Below the pieces are notes generated by a model. That model did not search any database. It was not told where the DNA came from and saw only the letters and a program-made list of their open reading frames with translations. Shown piece after piece: positions 44,338-53,831 of a stretch of 64,000 nucleotides of DNA; within the stretch, counting starts at the first letter, position 1, and each line of letters begins with the position of its first letter. The position numbers and the translations under genes were made by a program. The stretch lies in NCBI GenBank assembly GCA_964403505.1, contig CAYOFP010000008.1, positions 1 to 64,000 on the forward strand, written 5' to 3'. Source of the stretch: CAKSEI01 sp964403505 (lineage in GTDB: Bacteria > Bacillota > Clostridia > Oscillospirales > CAG-272).

Positions 44338-45701
44338 TCTGATGTGGACCTTTTTAATTTATGGTATGTACGGACATAGCATATCAGAAGAGCACAGAAT
44401 GTAATTACCCAGGATATCGGATAGGATAAGAGCAGTATCGTAAATGAGTGAAACGTTTCTTTCTGGAAAAGTGTATATATGAATATAACACGCAGAACAC
44501 AGATTCCGATAATCGTTATCAGCATAGGCTGTGTAGAGTTTCCCATTCCGCGGATAACTCCCGAGGTGACGTTCATAATGCCACAGGTGAAATATGTCAG
44601 CGGTATGATCGCAAGTCGGGTGATTCCGTATGAAATAGACTCAGGTGCACTCGGCAGATAAATTGAGAGCAGGGGCTTAGCAAATGCAAATGTGCTCGCA
44701 CCGAAGGATATGCCTGTGAGGGTAACAAACAGCATACTGAGCGTAAAAACGATCGGTATATTTGCATACTTTTTCGCACCGACATTCTGAGAGGCGAAGT
44801 TTGTTGCCGTTTGGGAAAAGGAATCCATTGCCACGTAGGTAAAGCCTTCGAGACTTCCTGCCGCTGTGCTTCCGTCCAGCACTACTGCGCCAAAAGAGTT
44901 GATGGACGATTGTATTATCACATTTGAAATTGAGAAAAGCGAGCTTTGTATGCCTGCAGGCAGTCCGATTTTTATGATATTAATTATCGCGCGGGAGGAG
45001 AAATGCATTTTTTTCAATATCAGCCGTGTCGCATTGTGCCTGTGCGATAATGATATCAGCACGAGAATGCAGGAGAGCGTCTGTGATATCACCGTGGCGA
45101 GTGCGACCCCCGCAACATTCATTTTCACGACCGTTACGAAGAATACATTTAAAAATACATTGAGTATTCCGGCAAGCGACAGGAAAATGAGCGGTGAGCG
45201 TGTGTCGCCGTCTGCGCGGAGGATTGCCGCACCGAAATTATATACGATATTCGGTATCGTGCCGATGAAATATATTTTCATGTAAAGCGCCGAGAGGGAA
45301 ATGATCTCTTCGGGCGTTTTTGTAAGAGAGAGAAAGGTATCTGCACATAAAAATCCGATCAGCGAAATAAAAGCTCCGCCGATTATTGCCATAGGGATCG
45401 CCGTGTGAACATATCGGCTCGTCATTTCGTCGTCCTTTGCACCGATCGATTGCGCGACGCATACACCTGCGCCGACGGATAGGCCGAGAAACAGATTGAT
45501 CGTGAGCTGAATGAGTGTCGATGTCGCACCGACCGCTCCGAGCGAATCTTCACCGCAAAATCTGCCGACCACGATCATATCGGCGGCATTGAATAAAAGC
45601 TGTAAAACGCCTGTTGCCACGATAGGCAGGGCATATCGTATTATCTTTTTGGGAAAAGGTCCGTCGCAGAGCGACATCGACCTTTTTGATATCTTATCCA
45701 T
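44310..45701 (-). CDS. MATE-family efflux transporter
   Basis: Encodes 463 aa with twelve hydrophobic segments in two homologous halves. Typical MATE features are IIRYALPIVATGVLQLLFNAADMIVVGRFCGEDSLGAVGA near the start and ASQNVGAKKYANIP in the second half. MATE proteins export cationic compounds by Na+ or H+ antiport. Substrate unknown. No regulator is adjacent; the divergent neighbour is an ABC exporter. Confidence 0.92.
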   Translation of the reverse strand: MDKISKRSMSLCDGPFPKKIIRYALPIVATGVLQLLFNAADMIVVGRFCGEDSLGAVGATSTLIQLTINLFLGLSVGAGVCVAQSIGAKDDEMTSRYVHTAIPMAIIGGAFISLIGFLCADTFLSLTKTPEEIISLSALYMKIYFIGTIPNIVYNFGAAILRADGDTRSPLIFLSLAGILNVFLNVFFVTVVKMNVAGVALATVISQTLSCILVLISLSHRHNATRLILKKMHFSSRAIINIIKIGLPAGIQSSLFSISNVIIQSSINSFGAVVLDGSTAAGSLEGFTYVAMDSFSQTATNFASQNVGAKKYANIPIVFTLSMLFVTLTGISFGASTFAFAKPLLSIYLPSAPESISYGITRLAIIPLTYFTCGIMNVTSGVIRGMGNSTQPMLITIIGICVLRVIFIYTLFQKETFHSFTILLLSYPISWVITFCALLICYVRTYHKLKRSTSEKNAALQKN

Positions 45702-45842
45702 CTATATAAACCTCTCACAATATTATACTCACGTTAAAATAAAAATCAATAGAAAACCGCCGAAAAAACAGCGATTTCCTTGATTTTTGTAATAAGTGCA
45801 AGAAAATGATTTGACGCTAAAATGAAAATTTTTCAAAAAGCA

Positions 45843-45871
45843 TTGACAAACACGCTATGTGTGTGTATAAT
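45843..45871 (+). promoter_or_regulatory. Perfect consensus promoter of the fused ABC exporter
   Basis: TTGACA (45843-45848), 17 bp, TATAAT (45866-45871). The spacer contains CACGCTATGTGTGTG, a partly symmetrical stretch that could be an operator. A promoter this strong is normally kept under repression. Confidence 0.8.
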
Positions 45872-45908
45872 AACTGTACTACAACAAATAGGACAGTGAG
45901 GGAAAATA

Positions 45909-48572
45909 ATGTTACAGACAAAGAATTTAACGAAAAGATACAAGCCCAAAAAAGGCGTACCCGTTACGGCGCTTGACTCAGTGTCGCTCAAATTTCCCGA
46001 GACGGGCATGGTATTTCTGCTCGGTAAATCGGGCAGCGGTAAGTCAACGCTGCTCAATCTGCTCGGCGGTCTCGATACCTACGACAGCGGCGAGATAATT
46101 ATAAAGGGCGTATCGTCCAAGGATTTTAAGCAGAGCCATTTCGACTCGTACAGAAATACCTATGTCGGCTTTATCTTTCAGGAATATAATGTGCTCGATG
46201 AGTTTACCGTCGGTGCGAATATTGCGCTTGCGATAGAATTGCAGGGCAGAAAGGCAAAAGACGAGGAGATCAATAAAATTCTGAACGAAGTCGACCTCGC
46301 AGGCTACGGCGACCGTAAGCCGAACGAGCTTTCGGGCGGTCAGAAGCAGAGAGTCGCCATCGCCCGTGCGCTTGTCAAAAATCCCGATATTATTATGGCG
46401 GATGAGCCGACGGGTGCGCTCGATTCGGCGACGGGAAAACAGGTGTTTGACACGCTGAAGCGCCTTTCGCAGACGAAGCTCGTCATCGTCGTCTCGCATG
46501 ATCGTGATTTTGCCGAGCAATATGCCGATCGGATCATTGAGCTGTCAGACGGTAAGGTCATAGACGATATCGAGTATACAGGCGAGCAGAGAATCGAAGA
46601 GGAGTCCGCACTTGATTTTGCAGGGCCGAATATCCACATACCAAAAGGATATAAGCTCACAGAGGAAGACCGTGCGATGATAAACGATTATATCGCAGCG
46701 CTCGATTCCGATGCGAAAATGGAAATAACCAATAAGAAAAAGACGCATGCCGGCGCACGTAAAACAGATGAGAGCAAAATAACATATAAAAACAGCAAAC
46801 CCTTTGAGCTGATAAAGAGCCGCCTGCCGATGAGGAGTGCGTTCAAGATCGGCTCGAGCGGCTTAAAGCACAAGAAGATACGCCTTGTCGTGACGATACT
46901 GCTTTCCTGTATTGCCTTTGGTCTGTTCGGACTTGCCGATACATTCGGTTCGTATAATCATATCAAGACCTGTACGAACTCCATCGTAGATTCAAAAGTG
47001 TCCTATCTCTCTGTTGAAAAGCAGAGAAAATATGACTCGGGTATTGCAGAGTATTATGCAAACTACGGTTTTAAACTCGGCGGCGCAGACCTGAAGGAGA
47101 TCGAAGAAAATACCGGCGTTAAGGTAAAGGGTGTTTACCCGTCGGACAATTTACTCGATCTGCGTGAGTCGTATGACGTAAATGCCTCCTTCACAGAGTC
47201 GAACTTTCATATTTACGCCTATGCGCTCAACGGCTTTGCAGAGCTGTCCGCAGAAGAGCTTGACGCCTTCGGCTATCAGCTCACCTACGGCGCTATGCCT
47301 GACGGTGCAAAGGATGAGATCGCCATTTCGGAATATGTTGCGGAAACATATAAAATAGGCGGATTTGCAAACGGTAACGGCGGATACGATAAGATTACAT
47401 CGGGCGCTGATCTGATCGGAAGAAAGCTTAATTTTGACGGCAGAGAGTATACCGTAACAGGCATCATAGATACAAAGACCGATATCGGACGTTACCGTCC
47501 CCTGACCGAGGATCCGAGCGGACAGACAAATGCCGATCTGCTCATAAAGTACGCACTGTATAATGAACTTGCAAGTGAGCGTGACGGAAGCCTTTGTCAG
47601 GTAGCGATCGTCGGCGGCGGATTTATCGACAGATTTACCGCAGACCATACTGCCTCCTATGCTTTGGCAGACGGCTATATCTATTTTTATGATAATAACG
47701 ACAGATATATCGGCGTTGAGAAATGCATTGATTTTAAGGATGTCGATAAATCCGTCATCACTTGGACCGACGGAGAAAAAAGCGTACTTTCCGATAAAGA
47801 GATAATTATCGCCCCCGACTCTACGTATGCGGAAGAGTATGATATGTTATCGGGAACATATACCAAAATGGAATATTCTTACCATGACGGAGACAGAGGC
47901 GATGAAAGCGGATATAAGGTGGTAGGATATATCGATACGGAAAAATATCCGCAATATATTGATACGCTCGTTGCAAATAAGGCGGTTTTTGAAAATGTTG
48001 CCGATATGAGCGGTGGCATCTATTCCTATGCGGTCGGTGCTATGCCGGGCGATGCGGCAAAGGTAAAGGATATCGTAACGTATTGCTATTCGGAGGGTGA
48101 CTACCGCTATGCGATGACGAATTCCGTCACATATGAGCTTGATACGGTAAACGGTGTATTGAAGGTCTTATCGAAAGTATTCCTGTATGTCGGTATCGGC
48201 TTTGCGCTCTTTGCGGCGCTCATGCTCGCAAACTTCATCGGAACGAGTATTTCCTATAAAAAACAGGAGATCGGTATTCTGCGTGCGATCGGCTCACGCT
48301 CAAACGATGTCTTTGCCATATTCTTTGCTGAGAGCTTTATCATCGCAATGATAAATTTCGTTTTATCATCCATCGGAGTGGGAGTCGTGACGGCGTTTAT
48401 CAACCATCTGTTGCGAACGCAAGCCGGTATATTGATCACTGTGCTTAATTTCGGCATAAGGCAGATCGCCCTGCTTCTTGCGGTCAGCCTTGCAATCGCC
48501 GCTATCTCCAGCTTTATTCCCGTAAAGCGCATTGCCTCCAAACGCCCGATAGACGCGATCCGCGGAAGATAA
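45909..48572 (+). CDS. ABC transporter, ATPase and FtsX-type permease in one chain
   Basis: Encodes 887 aa. An ATPase domain is present (residues 1-230: Walker A GKSGSGKST, signature LSGGQKQR, Walker B IIMADEPTGALD, VVSHDRDF). A linker and one transmembrane helix (LVVTILLSCIAFGLFGLADTF) lead to a large extracytoplasmic domain of about 430 residues. Three C-terminal helices of FtsX type follow (VFLYVGIGFALFAALMLANFI...RAIGSRSNDVFAIFFAESFIIAMINF). The layout is MacB-like and fits peptide or antimicrobial export or resistance; the partner is not known. It stands alone behind a consensus promoter. Confidence 0.88.
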   Translation: MLQTKNLTKRYKPKKGVPVTALDSVSLKFPETGMVFLLGKSGSGKSTLLNLLGGLDTYDSGEIIIKGVSSKDFKQSHFDSYRNTYVGFIFQEYNVLDEFTVGANIALAIELQGRKAKDEEINKILNEVDLAGYGDRKPNELSGGQKQRVAIARALVKNPDIIMADEPTGALDSATGKQVFDTLKRLSQTKLVIVVSHDRDFAEQYADRIIELSDGKVIDDIEYTGEQRIEEESALDFAGPNIHIPKGYKLTEEDRAMINDYIAALDSDAKMEITNKKKTHAGARKTDESKITYKNSKPFELIKSRLPMRSAFKIGSSGLKHKKIRLVVTILLSCIAFGLFGLADTFGSYNHIKTCTNSIVDSKVSYLSVEKQRKYDSGIAEYYANYGFKLGGADLKEIEENTGVKVKGVYPSDNLLDLRESYDVNASFTESNFHIYAYALNGFAELSAEELDAFGYQLTYGAMPDGAKDEIAISEYVAETYKIGGFANGNGGYDKITSGADLIGRKLNFDGREYTVTGIIDTKTDIGRYRPLTEDPSGQTNADLLIKYALYNELASERDGSLCQVAIVGGGFIDRFTADHTASYALADGYIYFYDNNDRYIGVEKCIDFKDVDKSVITWTDGEKSVLSDKEIIIAPDSTYAEEYDMLSGTYTKMEYSYHDGDRGDESGYKVVGYIDTEKYPQYIDTLVANKAVFENVADMSGGIYSYAVGAMPGDAAKVKDIVTYCYSEGDYRYAMTNSVTYELDTVNGVLKVLSKVFLYVGIGFALFAALMLANFIGTSISYKKQEIGILRAIGSRSNDVFAIFFAESFIIAMINFVLSSIGVGVVTAFINHLLRTQAGILITVLNFGIRQIALLLAVSLAIAAISSFIPVKRIASKRPIDAIRGR

Positions 48573-48578
48573 AAAAAC

Positions 48579-48618
48579 AATACACTGCGAAAAGTATAGT
48601 ATTTTTCGCAGTGTATTT
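48579..48618 (+). terminator. Terminator of the ABC exporter
   Basis: AATACACTGCGAAAA-GTATAGT-ATTTTTCGCAGTGTATT forms a long stem just after the stop codon, with T residues following. Confidence 0.8.
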
Positions 48619-48692
48619 CGCTATATCGAAGGTTTTTGTCACCAAAACAACGATCGGTTGTATATTTCGCCTGTAAATAAACTTTGCGGTTC

Positions 48693-48743
48693 TTGAAATA
48701 GCAATATAAATTGGCTATAATATGATCAAGATAAGCGCTTATC
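48693..48743 (+). promoter_or_regulatory. Promoter and palindromic operator candidate of the third XRE-TPR regulator
   Basis: TTGAAA (48693-48698), 17 bp, TATAAT (48716-48721). A perfect 14-bp palindrome GATAAGCGCTTATC (48730-48743) follows at the expected start site, as in the other XRE-TPR genes of the window. Confidence 0.65.
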
Positions 48744-48769
48744 AATCTAAATAAAGGTGGATTGAATTT

Positions 48770-49843
48770 ATGGAAATCAACTTAAAGGAAAAATTGCGTA
48801 CATTAAGACAACAGAAAAACATTACACAGGAAGCGCTTGCCAATTATCTTGAAATAACTCCGCAATCGGTCGGCAAGTGGGAGCGCGGAGAAGGTTTTCC
48901 TGACATTACATTGTTACCGAAGATCGCATTTTATTTTGATATAACTGTTGATGAATTGCTTTGCGTTGACCGGGTGAGAGTAGAAGAAACAATTAGCGAA
49001 TACGGAAGGCAAAGCAAGATCTATTATCAAAACGGAGATAATGAAAAGAATCTCGAATTATGGGAAAAGGCATATGCTGAATTTCCGAATGACTGCCGTG
49101 TTATTGAAAAACTTATGTGTGCGATCAATAGGGATGCAGTATACCCTTGCCCGAGGGATAAGGCTGAGCGTATCATTGCGCTTGGAGAAGAACTTTTGCA
49201 AAAATCAACAGATGCAAGGCAAAGGGAAAGCGCAGTACAATGCTTGTGCTACACTTACAGTAACATTGACAAAGAAAAAGCGTTATATTATGCCGATATG
49301 AGCGGCAGCTTCGATATAACGAGCGAAGATCTCAGAACTACTATTCTTGACGGTGAAGACGGGGTCAGGGCGTGTCAGATCTATATTATGTCGCTGATTC
49401 ATACTGCTGCAATGACGGCTTCGAAAATGGCAACCAAAATACAGTTTTCTCACGAGGAGACTATTGAAGCTTATGAATTTGCCATTGATATTCTGAAGCG
49501 TTTGTATTCAGATGGAAACATCGGATTTTATGCCTTTGATGTATCGTATTATTATCGCAACATTGCCTTGGAGTATGCTGAAATGAAGGATAATGAAAAT
49601 ACCCTGAAGGCGCTTGAAGAAAGCTGTAAATATGCAATAATTGAAGCAAATCTGAAGGATATGAATTATACCGCACCTATGGTAAACCGTATGAAATATA
49701 AGAAATCAGATACTTATAAAAACTATAAGGGAAATGCTTGCAATTTGAGACTGAAAGCATTGAAAGATAATCGGTTTGATTTTGTGCGGAATGAGGAGAG
49801 CTTCAAAAAGATTATTGCAGATCTTGAAAAATACGCAGAATAA
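48770..49843 (+). CDS. XRE-family transcriptional regulator with TPR-like C-terminal region
   Basis: Encodes 357 aa. Residues 1-65 are a Cro/C1 helix-turn-helix (LRTLRQQKNITQEALANYLEITPQSVGKWERGEGFPDITLLPKIA). The remainder is helical and TPR-like (NLELWEKAYAEFPNDCRVIEKL). AAAGGTGG lies upstream of ATG. The C-terminus (LKDNRFDFVRNEESFKKII) resembles those of the regulators at 1179 and 3798, so all belong to one paralogous group. The neighbouring ABC exporter is a possible target, by position only. Confidence 0.85.
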   Translation: MEINLKEKLRTLRQQKNITQEALANYLEITPQSVGKWERGEGFPDITLLPKIAFYFDITVDELLCVDRVRVEETISEYGRQSKIYYQNGDNEKNLELWEKAYAEFPNDCRVIEKLMCAINRDAVYPCPRDKAERIIALGEELLQKSTDARQRESAVQCLCYTYSNIDKEKALYYADMSGSFDITSEDLRTTILDGEDGVRACQIYIMSLIHTAAMTASKMATKIQFSHEETIEAYEFAIDILKRLYSDGNIGFYAFDVSYYYRNIALEYAEMKDNENTLKALEESCKYAIIEANLKDMNYTAPMVNRMKYKKSDTYKNYKGNACNLRLKALKDNRFDFVRNEESFKKIIADLEKYAE

Positions 49844-49846
49844 GTT

Positions 49847-49888
49847 AAAAAAAGCCTTCGATAAGGGAAAACCTTATCGAAGGTTTTT
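49847..49888. terminator. Bidirectional terminator between the XRE regulator and malic enzyme genes
   Basis: AAAAAAAGCCTTCGATAAGG-GAAAA-CCTTATCGAAGG with a following TTTTTTT. Confidence 0.85.
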
Positions 49889-49917
49889 TTCATACTATTG
49901 AATTCAAATAAACTGTC

Positions 49918-51090
49918 TTATTTTCTTGCGATACCCTGTTCTCTCGCACAGTTTGCTACGGCCTCGGCAATGGCGGGGGCGACACGCTTGTCAAAAGCGT
50001 CGGGTATGATGTAATTCTCGTTTAGTTCATCGTCGCTGATGATTGAGGCGAGCGCCTTTGCGGCGGCGATCTTCATTTCCTCGGTGATGTCGCTTGCGAG
50101 GCAGTCGAGCGCACCTCGGAATACGCCGGGAAATGCGAGGACGTTATTGATCTGATTCGGGAAGTCCGAGCGGCCTGTTCCTACCACTTTCGCACCTGCC
50201 GCTTTTGCGATATCGGGCATGATCTCGGGCACGGGATTTGCCATGGCGAAAATGATCGGGTCGCTTGCCATGCTTTTTACCATCTCGGGCGTCACAAGAT
50301 TGGGTGCTGAGACTCCGAGAAATGCGTCAGCGCCTTTTATGACATCGGCGAGCGTACCTTTTTCTTTATTCGGATTCGTATGTTTTGAGAGCTCTGCGTG
50401 CGCCTCGGAGAGTCCCTCCATTCCCTCATATATTGCACCGCATTTGTCGCAATATATGATATTATTTACGCCGAATTTTGCAAAAAGCGAGCCGATCGCC
50501 GTTCCTGCCGCACCTGCGCCGCTGATAACGAGCTTGATGTCCCCGGCTTTTTTGCCGACGACCCGGAGTGCGTTGATAAGAGCGGCAGTTGCTATGATCG
50601 CAGTTCCGTGCTGATCGTCGTGGAATACCGGTATATCGCATATTTCCTTTAGCCTGCGCTCGATCTCAAAACAGCGGGGAGCGGAGATATCCTCTAAGTT
50701 GATACCGCCAAAGCTTCCGGCAAGGAGCGAAACCGTCTTCACTATCTCGTCGACATCTTTTGAGCGGATGCAGAGCGGGATGGCGTCAATATCGGCAAAT
50801 TCTTTGAACAACAGACATTTACCCTCCATAACGGGCATGCCGGCCTCAGGGCCGATATCGCCTAAACCGAGTACCGCCGTTCCGTCGGTGACAACGGCGA
50901 CAGTGTTCCAGCGTCGGGTGAGCTCATAGGATTTTGATATATCGTCTTTTATCGCAAGGCAGGGCTCGGCAACTCCGGGCGTGTATGCGACGGAAAGATC
51001 CTCTCGTGTAGTGACTCTTGTTACAGGCGAAATGGCAATTTTTCCCTTCCATTCATAATGTTTTTGAAGAGCATATTCTTTTTTATCCAT
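49918..51090 (-). CDS. NAD(P)-dependent malic enzyme
   Basis: Encodes 390 aa from ATG at 51090 (AAGAGGAT box); the frame extends to 51153 but that part lacks a start signal. Motifs are VAYTPGVAEPC, VVTDGTAVLGLGDIGPEAGMPVMEGK, HDDQHGTAIIATAAL and the dinucleotide-binding VISGAGAAGTAIGSLF. It decarboxylates malate to pyruvate. The short form (about 390 aa) is the common clostridial type, without a phosphotransacetylase-like domain. Confidence 0.94.
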   Translation of the reverse strand: MDKKEYALQKHYEWKGKIAISPVTRVTTREDLSVAYTPGVAEPCLAIKDDISKSYELTRRWNTVAVVTDGTAVLGLGDIGPEAGMPVMEGKCLLFKEFADIDAIPLCIRSKDVDEIVKTVSLLAGSFGGINLEDISAPRCFEIERRLKEICDIPVFHDDQHGTAIIATAALINALRVVGKKAGDIKLVISGAGAAGTAIGSLFAKFGVNNIIYCDKCGAIYEGMEGLSEAHAELSKHTNPNKEKGTLADVIKGADAFLGVSAPNLVTPEMVKSMASDPIIFAMANPVPEIMPDIAKAAGAKVVGTGRSDFPNQINNVLAFPGVFRGALDCLASDITEEMKIAAAKALASIISDDELNENYIIPDAFDKRVAPAIAEAVANCAREQGIARK

Positions 51091-51242
51091 GATATTATCC
51101 TCTTGTTTTTTCAAAATATATATTATGATACCACTTTTTCGGACAAAAAACAATATTTCTTTTGTTTTAGTTTGCTCATTTTGCCGAAAATAATAACGAA
51201 AGGCAGGTGTGAAAAATAAAAATTAAAATAATCACAAAAATA

Positions 51243-51986
51243 ATGCTGTGTGCACTCCTCTGTGCGGCGCTTGCCGTGCCGTCGTTTGCGCACGATGCGA
51301 CGACGCCTTATAATTGGTATTGTAAAAACAATGATGAGCACGAATGCCCGAAGCCCGACGGATGCTTTGACTTTATGCGCGGGCATAACTGCGTGTATGC
51401 TGATACGGATACAAATGATAAGGTGATATATCTGACGTTTGACGCAGGCTATGAAAACGGAAATGTAGAAAAGATCCTCGACACTCTGAAAAAGCACAAT
51501 GCTGTCGGTGCGTTTTTCATTCTCGATAATCTGATCGAGCGAAATCCGGAGCTTGTAAAACGCATGTCAGACGAAGGGCATACCGTCTGTAACCATACGT
51601 CAAAACACCATGATATGACGAAGGTAACGGATAAGAGTCAGTTTGAAAAGGAACTGTCAATGCTCGAGAAAAAGTATTTTGATCTGACGGGCAGGGAAAT
51701 GGCGAAATTTTACCGACCTCCCGAGGGCAGATTCTCCGAGCAGAATCTGAGCTTTGCAGACGAGCTGGGATATAAGACGGTCTTATGGAGCTTTGCCTAT
51801 GCCGATTGGGATAACGATAAGCAGCCCGATGAGGAAGCGGCTTATGAAAAAATTATGTCCCATACGCATAACGGAGAGATCATACTGCTGCACCCGACCT
51901 CGTCGACAAATGCCGCCATACTTGACAGGGTAATGACCGAGTGGGAAAACCAGGGGTATAGGTTCGGTTCGCTATGCGATTTATAA
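51243..51986 (+). CDS. pdaA: Delta-lactam-type polysaccharide deacetylase (PdaA-like)
   Basis: Encodes 247 aa from ATG at 51243. It has a signal peptide (MLCALLCAALAVPSFA), an N-terminal YNWYCKNNDEHECP region, then the NodB domain: VIYLTFDAGYENG, EGHTVCNHTSKHHDM (zinc His pair), FYRPPEGRFSE and EIILLHPTSS. PdaA deacetylates muramic acid on the way to spore-cortex muramic delta-lactam. The AAAGGCAGG box lies 35 bases before this ATG; in-frame codons in between read KIKIITKI, a typical signal-peptide start, so initiation at a rare ATA/ATT codon near 51216-51222 is possible. The next deacetylase overlaps by 13 bp. Confidence 0.85.
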   Translation: MLCALLCAALAVPSFAHDATTPYNWYCKNNDEHECPKPDGCFDFMRGHNCVYADTDTNDKVIYLTFDAGYENGNVEKILDTLKKHNAVGAFFILDNLIERNPELVKRMSDEGHTVCNHTSKHHDMTKVTDKSQFEKELSMLEKKYFDLTGREMAKFYRPPEGRFSEQNLSFADELGYKTVLWSFAYADWDNDKQPDEEAAYEKIMSHTHNGEIILLHPTSSTNAAILDRVMTEWENQGYRFGSLCDL

Positions 51987-52651
51987 AGAATCTGTCGGCG
52001 GCGCTTGCATTGGCAGTTTTGCTTTTCGGCGCTCGGTCGGAAGCGAAAGACGCCGTCACGGGAGTTCCCAACTGTGAGAATAAAATAGCGCTCACGTTTG
52101 ACGACGGACCGAGTGCGGCCTATACCTCGCAGATACTCGATATATTAAAGAAGTACGATATAAAGGCGACATTCTTTATTATCGGTGAAAATGCTGAGCA
52201 ATATCCCGAGCTTGTCGCTCGTGAGATCGCCGAGGGGCATGAGATAGGCAACCACACATGGACGCATCCGCATATGAACGGCTGTGACGCAAAAAAGCTG
52301 AAAGAAGAGCTTGGAAAGACGGAAAAATTTTTGAAAGAAAAATTTGACTATAAGCCGTCGGTTTTCAGACCTCCCGAGGGTTTTTGCTGTAAGACCGTGC
52401 AGAAATGTGCGGATGAATTCGGCTATGATATCATGCTTTGGGATATCGATACGACCGACTGGGCGCATAACTCAGTTGATAATATCGTGCGCAGTGCGCT
52501 GGAGGCCAAGAGCGGCGATATCATACTGTGTCATGATTTCGTGCGAAAGCCGAGCCCGACGCCCGAGGCGCTCGAGCGCTTTATCCCCGAGCTGATAAAC
52601 CGAGGGTATCAATTCGTCAAGGTGTCTGAGCTTTTGGCTGCCGAGAAATAA
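51974..52651 (+). CDS. Secreted polysaccharide deacetylase
   Basis: Encodes 225 aa. A signal peptide (residues 1-24) precedes a NodB domain with IALTFDDGPSAAYT, GHEIGNHTWTHPHM, FRPPEGFCCKTV, and IILCHDF, all with the usual Asp, His and Arg residues. It is the PdaB/CwlX-like type that acts on cell-wall or spore peptidoglycan. It overlaps the upstream deacetylase by 13 bp, forming a two-gene unit, presumably for cortex or wall modification. Confidence 0.9.
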   Translation: MRFIKNLSAALALAVLLFGARSEAKDAVTGVPNCENKIALTFDDGPSAAYTSQILDILKKYDIKATFFIIGENAEQYPELVAREIAEGHEIGNHTWTHPHMNGCDAKKLKEELGKTEKFLKEKFDYKPSVFRPPEGFCCKTVQKCADEFGYDIMLWDIDTTDWAHNSVDNIVRSALEAKSGDIILCHDFVRKPSPTPEALERFIPELINRGYQFVKVSELLAAEK

Positions 52652-52663
52652 AAGAAACGAAAG

Positions 52664-52701
52664 ATCAGAGATTCGCAAAAACTGTGAGTCTCTGATTTTT
52701 T
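52664..52701 (+). terminator. Terminator of the deacetylase pair
   Basis: ATCAGAGA and TCTCTGAT pair around an interior with TTCGCA/TGTGAG; TTTTTT follows. Confidence 0.8.
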
Positions 52702-52752
52702 GCGTCGTTTTATGCTTTTCGGGTACAATATTAATATCGGAGGTAACAGGAA

Positions 52753-53598
52753 ATGAAAGAATGGATTCTGATAAATGAAGCGGTAAAACGATTTGAAAAA
52801 TATTTACGGGATGAGGAGAAGAGCGCTAACACAATTGAGAAATATCTGCGTGATATACGGGCGCTTATTGCGTATGCAGACGGGACGGAAATGACAAAAG
52901 CAACGATCGTTGCTTATAAAAACAAGCTTGTATCTGAAAATTATGCCATCCGCAGTATCAATTCCATGTTAGCGAGCCTGAACAGCCTGTTTTCGTTTCT
53001 AGGCTGGCATGAGTGTAAAGTGAAGACCGTCAGGCTGCAACGGCAGATCTACTGCCCCGAGGAAAAAGAGCTGACCAAGGCTGAGTATCTTCGGCTCGTA
53101 AATACCGCAAAGCAGAAAGGAAACGAACGCCTTAACCTTATCCTGCAAACGATATGCGGTACGGGCATCCGTGTAAGCGAACTTGAATTCATAACCTATG
53201 AGGCGGTACAAAACGGCGAGGCAACGGTCTCGCTCAAAGGCAAAACACGCTCGGTATTTATCGTGAACGAACTGCAAAAGAAATTGCTCCGCTACTCGGC
53301 AGGGCAGGGGATAAAGTCAGGCTGTATTTTTAAGACCCGTACAGGCAAGCCGATGAGCCGAACGAATATATGGCGTGAGATGAAGGCGCTTTGCGCACAG
53401 GCAAAGGTAAACCCGTCAAAGGTTTTTCCGCATAATTTGCGCCACCTTTTCGCACGTACCTTTTACGGTATCGAAAAGGATATCGCAAAGCTTGCCGACA
53501 TCCTCGGCCACTCGAGTATCAACACTACGAGGATCTATATCATCACGACCGGCAACGAGCACCGCCGGCGTATGGAAAATATGAGATTGATAATATAA
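52753..53598 (+). CDS. Tyrosine recombinase (probable invertase of the adjacent switch)
   Basis: Encodes 281 aa, XerC/D size. An N-terminal SAM-like core-binding domain (FEKYLRDEEKSANTIEKYLRDIRALIAYA) is followed by the catalytic domain with all residues present: R140 (GTGIRVSEL), K164, H227 and R230 (HNLRHLFA), H253 (LGHSSINTTR) and the nucleophile Y262. Such enzymes include RecV- and Mpi-type invertases. GGAGG lies 8 bases before ATG; a weak promoter (TTGCGT, 18 bp, TACAAT) precedes it. No phage or ICE genes are adjacent. The inverted repeats begin 28 bp after its stop codon, which makes local inversion the likely job. Confidence 0.88.
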   Translation: MKEWILINEAVKRFEKYLRDEEKSANTIEKYLRDIRALIAYADGTEMTKATIVAYKNKLVSENYAIRSINSMLASLNSLFSFLGWHECKVKTVRLQRQIYCPEEKELTKAEYLRLVNTAKQKGNERLNLILQTICGTGIRVSELEFITYEAVQNGEATVSLKGKTRSVFIVNELQKKLLRYSAGQGIKSGCIFKTRTGKPMSRTNIWREMKALCAQAKVNPSKVFPHNLRHLFARTFYGIEKDIAKLADILGHSSINTTRIYIITTGNEHRRRMENMRLII

Positions 53599-53626
53599 AA
53601 AACACCCGCCCGAAACAGCGGATGCA

Positions 53627-53644
53627 ACATAATACATATTATGT
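53627..53644. repeat. Left inverted repeat of the switch
   Basis: ACATAATACATATTATGT. Its exact reverse complement is at 53869-53886. It lies 28 bp past the recombinase stop codon. Confidence 0.85.
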
Positions 53645-53692
53645 ACTATGGTTATAGACGCTTTTGCTTCTATAGCCAATAATATATATGGT

Positions 53693-53721
53693 AGTATACC
53701 ACGCCTTTAAACATTTTGCAA
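53693..53721 (-). promoter_or_regulatory. Left-facing promoter inside the invertible segment
   Basis: On the minus strand TTGCAA (53721-53716), 17 bp, TATACT (53698-53693). In the orientation shown it points at the 3' end of the recombinase gene; after inversion it would point at the surface-protein gene, with a hairpin-forming leader (GGCTATAGA...TCTATAACC). Confidence 0.55.
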
Positions 53722-53761
53722 TAGTTTAAGCGAAAAAAGTTAAAATAAATACAGCACAAAT

Positions 53762-53800
53762 AGGCCTTCTCACATTCTGAAATGAAAAGGCCGGGTTTTT
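53762..53800 (+). terminator. Terminator inside the invertible segment
   Basis: AGGCCTT and AAGGCC pair, followed by GGGTTTTTT. It ends transcripts from the recombinase side in the orientation shown; after inversion it would face the other way. Confidence 0.65.
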
Positions 53801-53831
53801 TATGCCCGTTTTCGGCTGATGACGCTCACAA

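Noticed and set aside
52753..53598. Tyrosine recombinase as a phage or ICE integrase
   Set aside because: No phage, relaxase or transfer genes and no tRNA attachment site are adjacent, whereas an inverted-repeat pair begins 28 bp downstream. A solitary invertase fits better.
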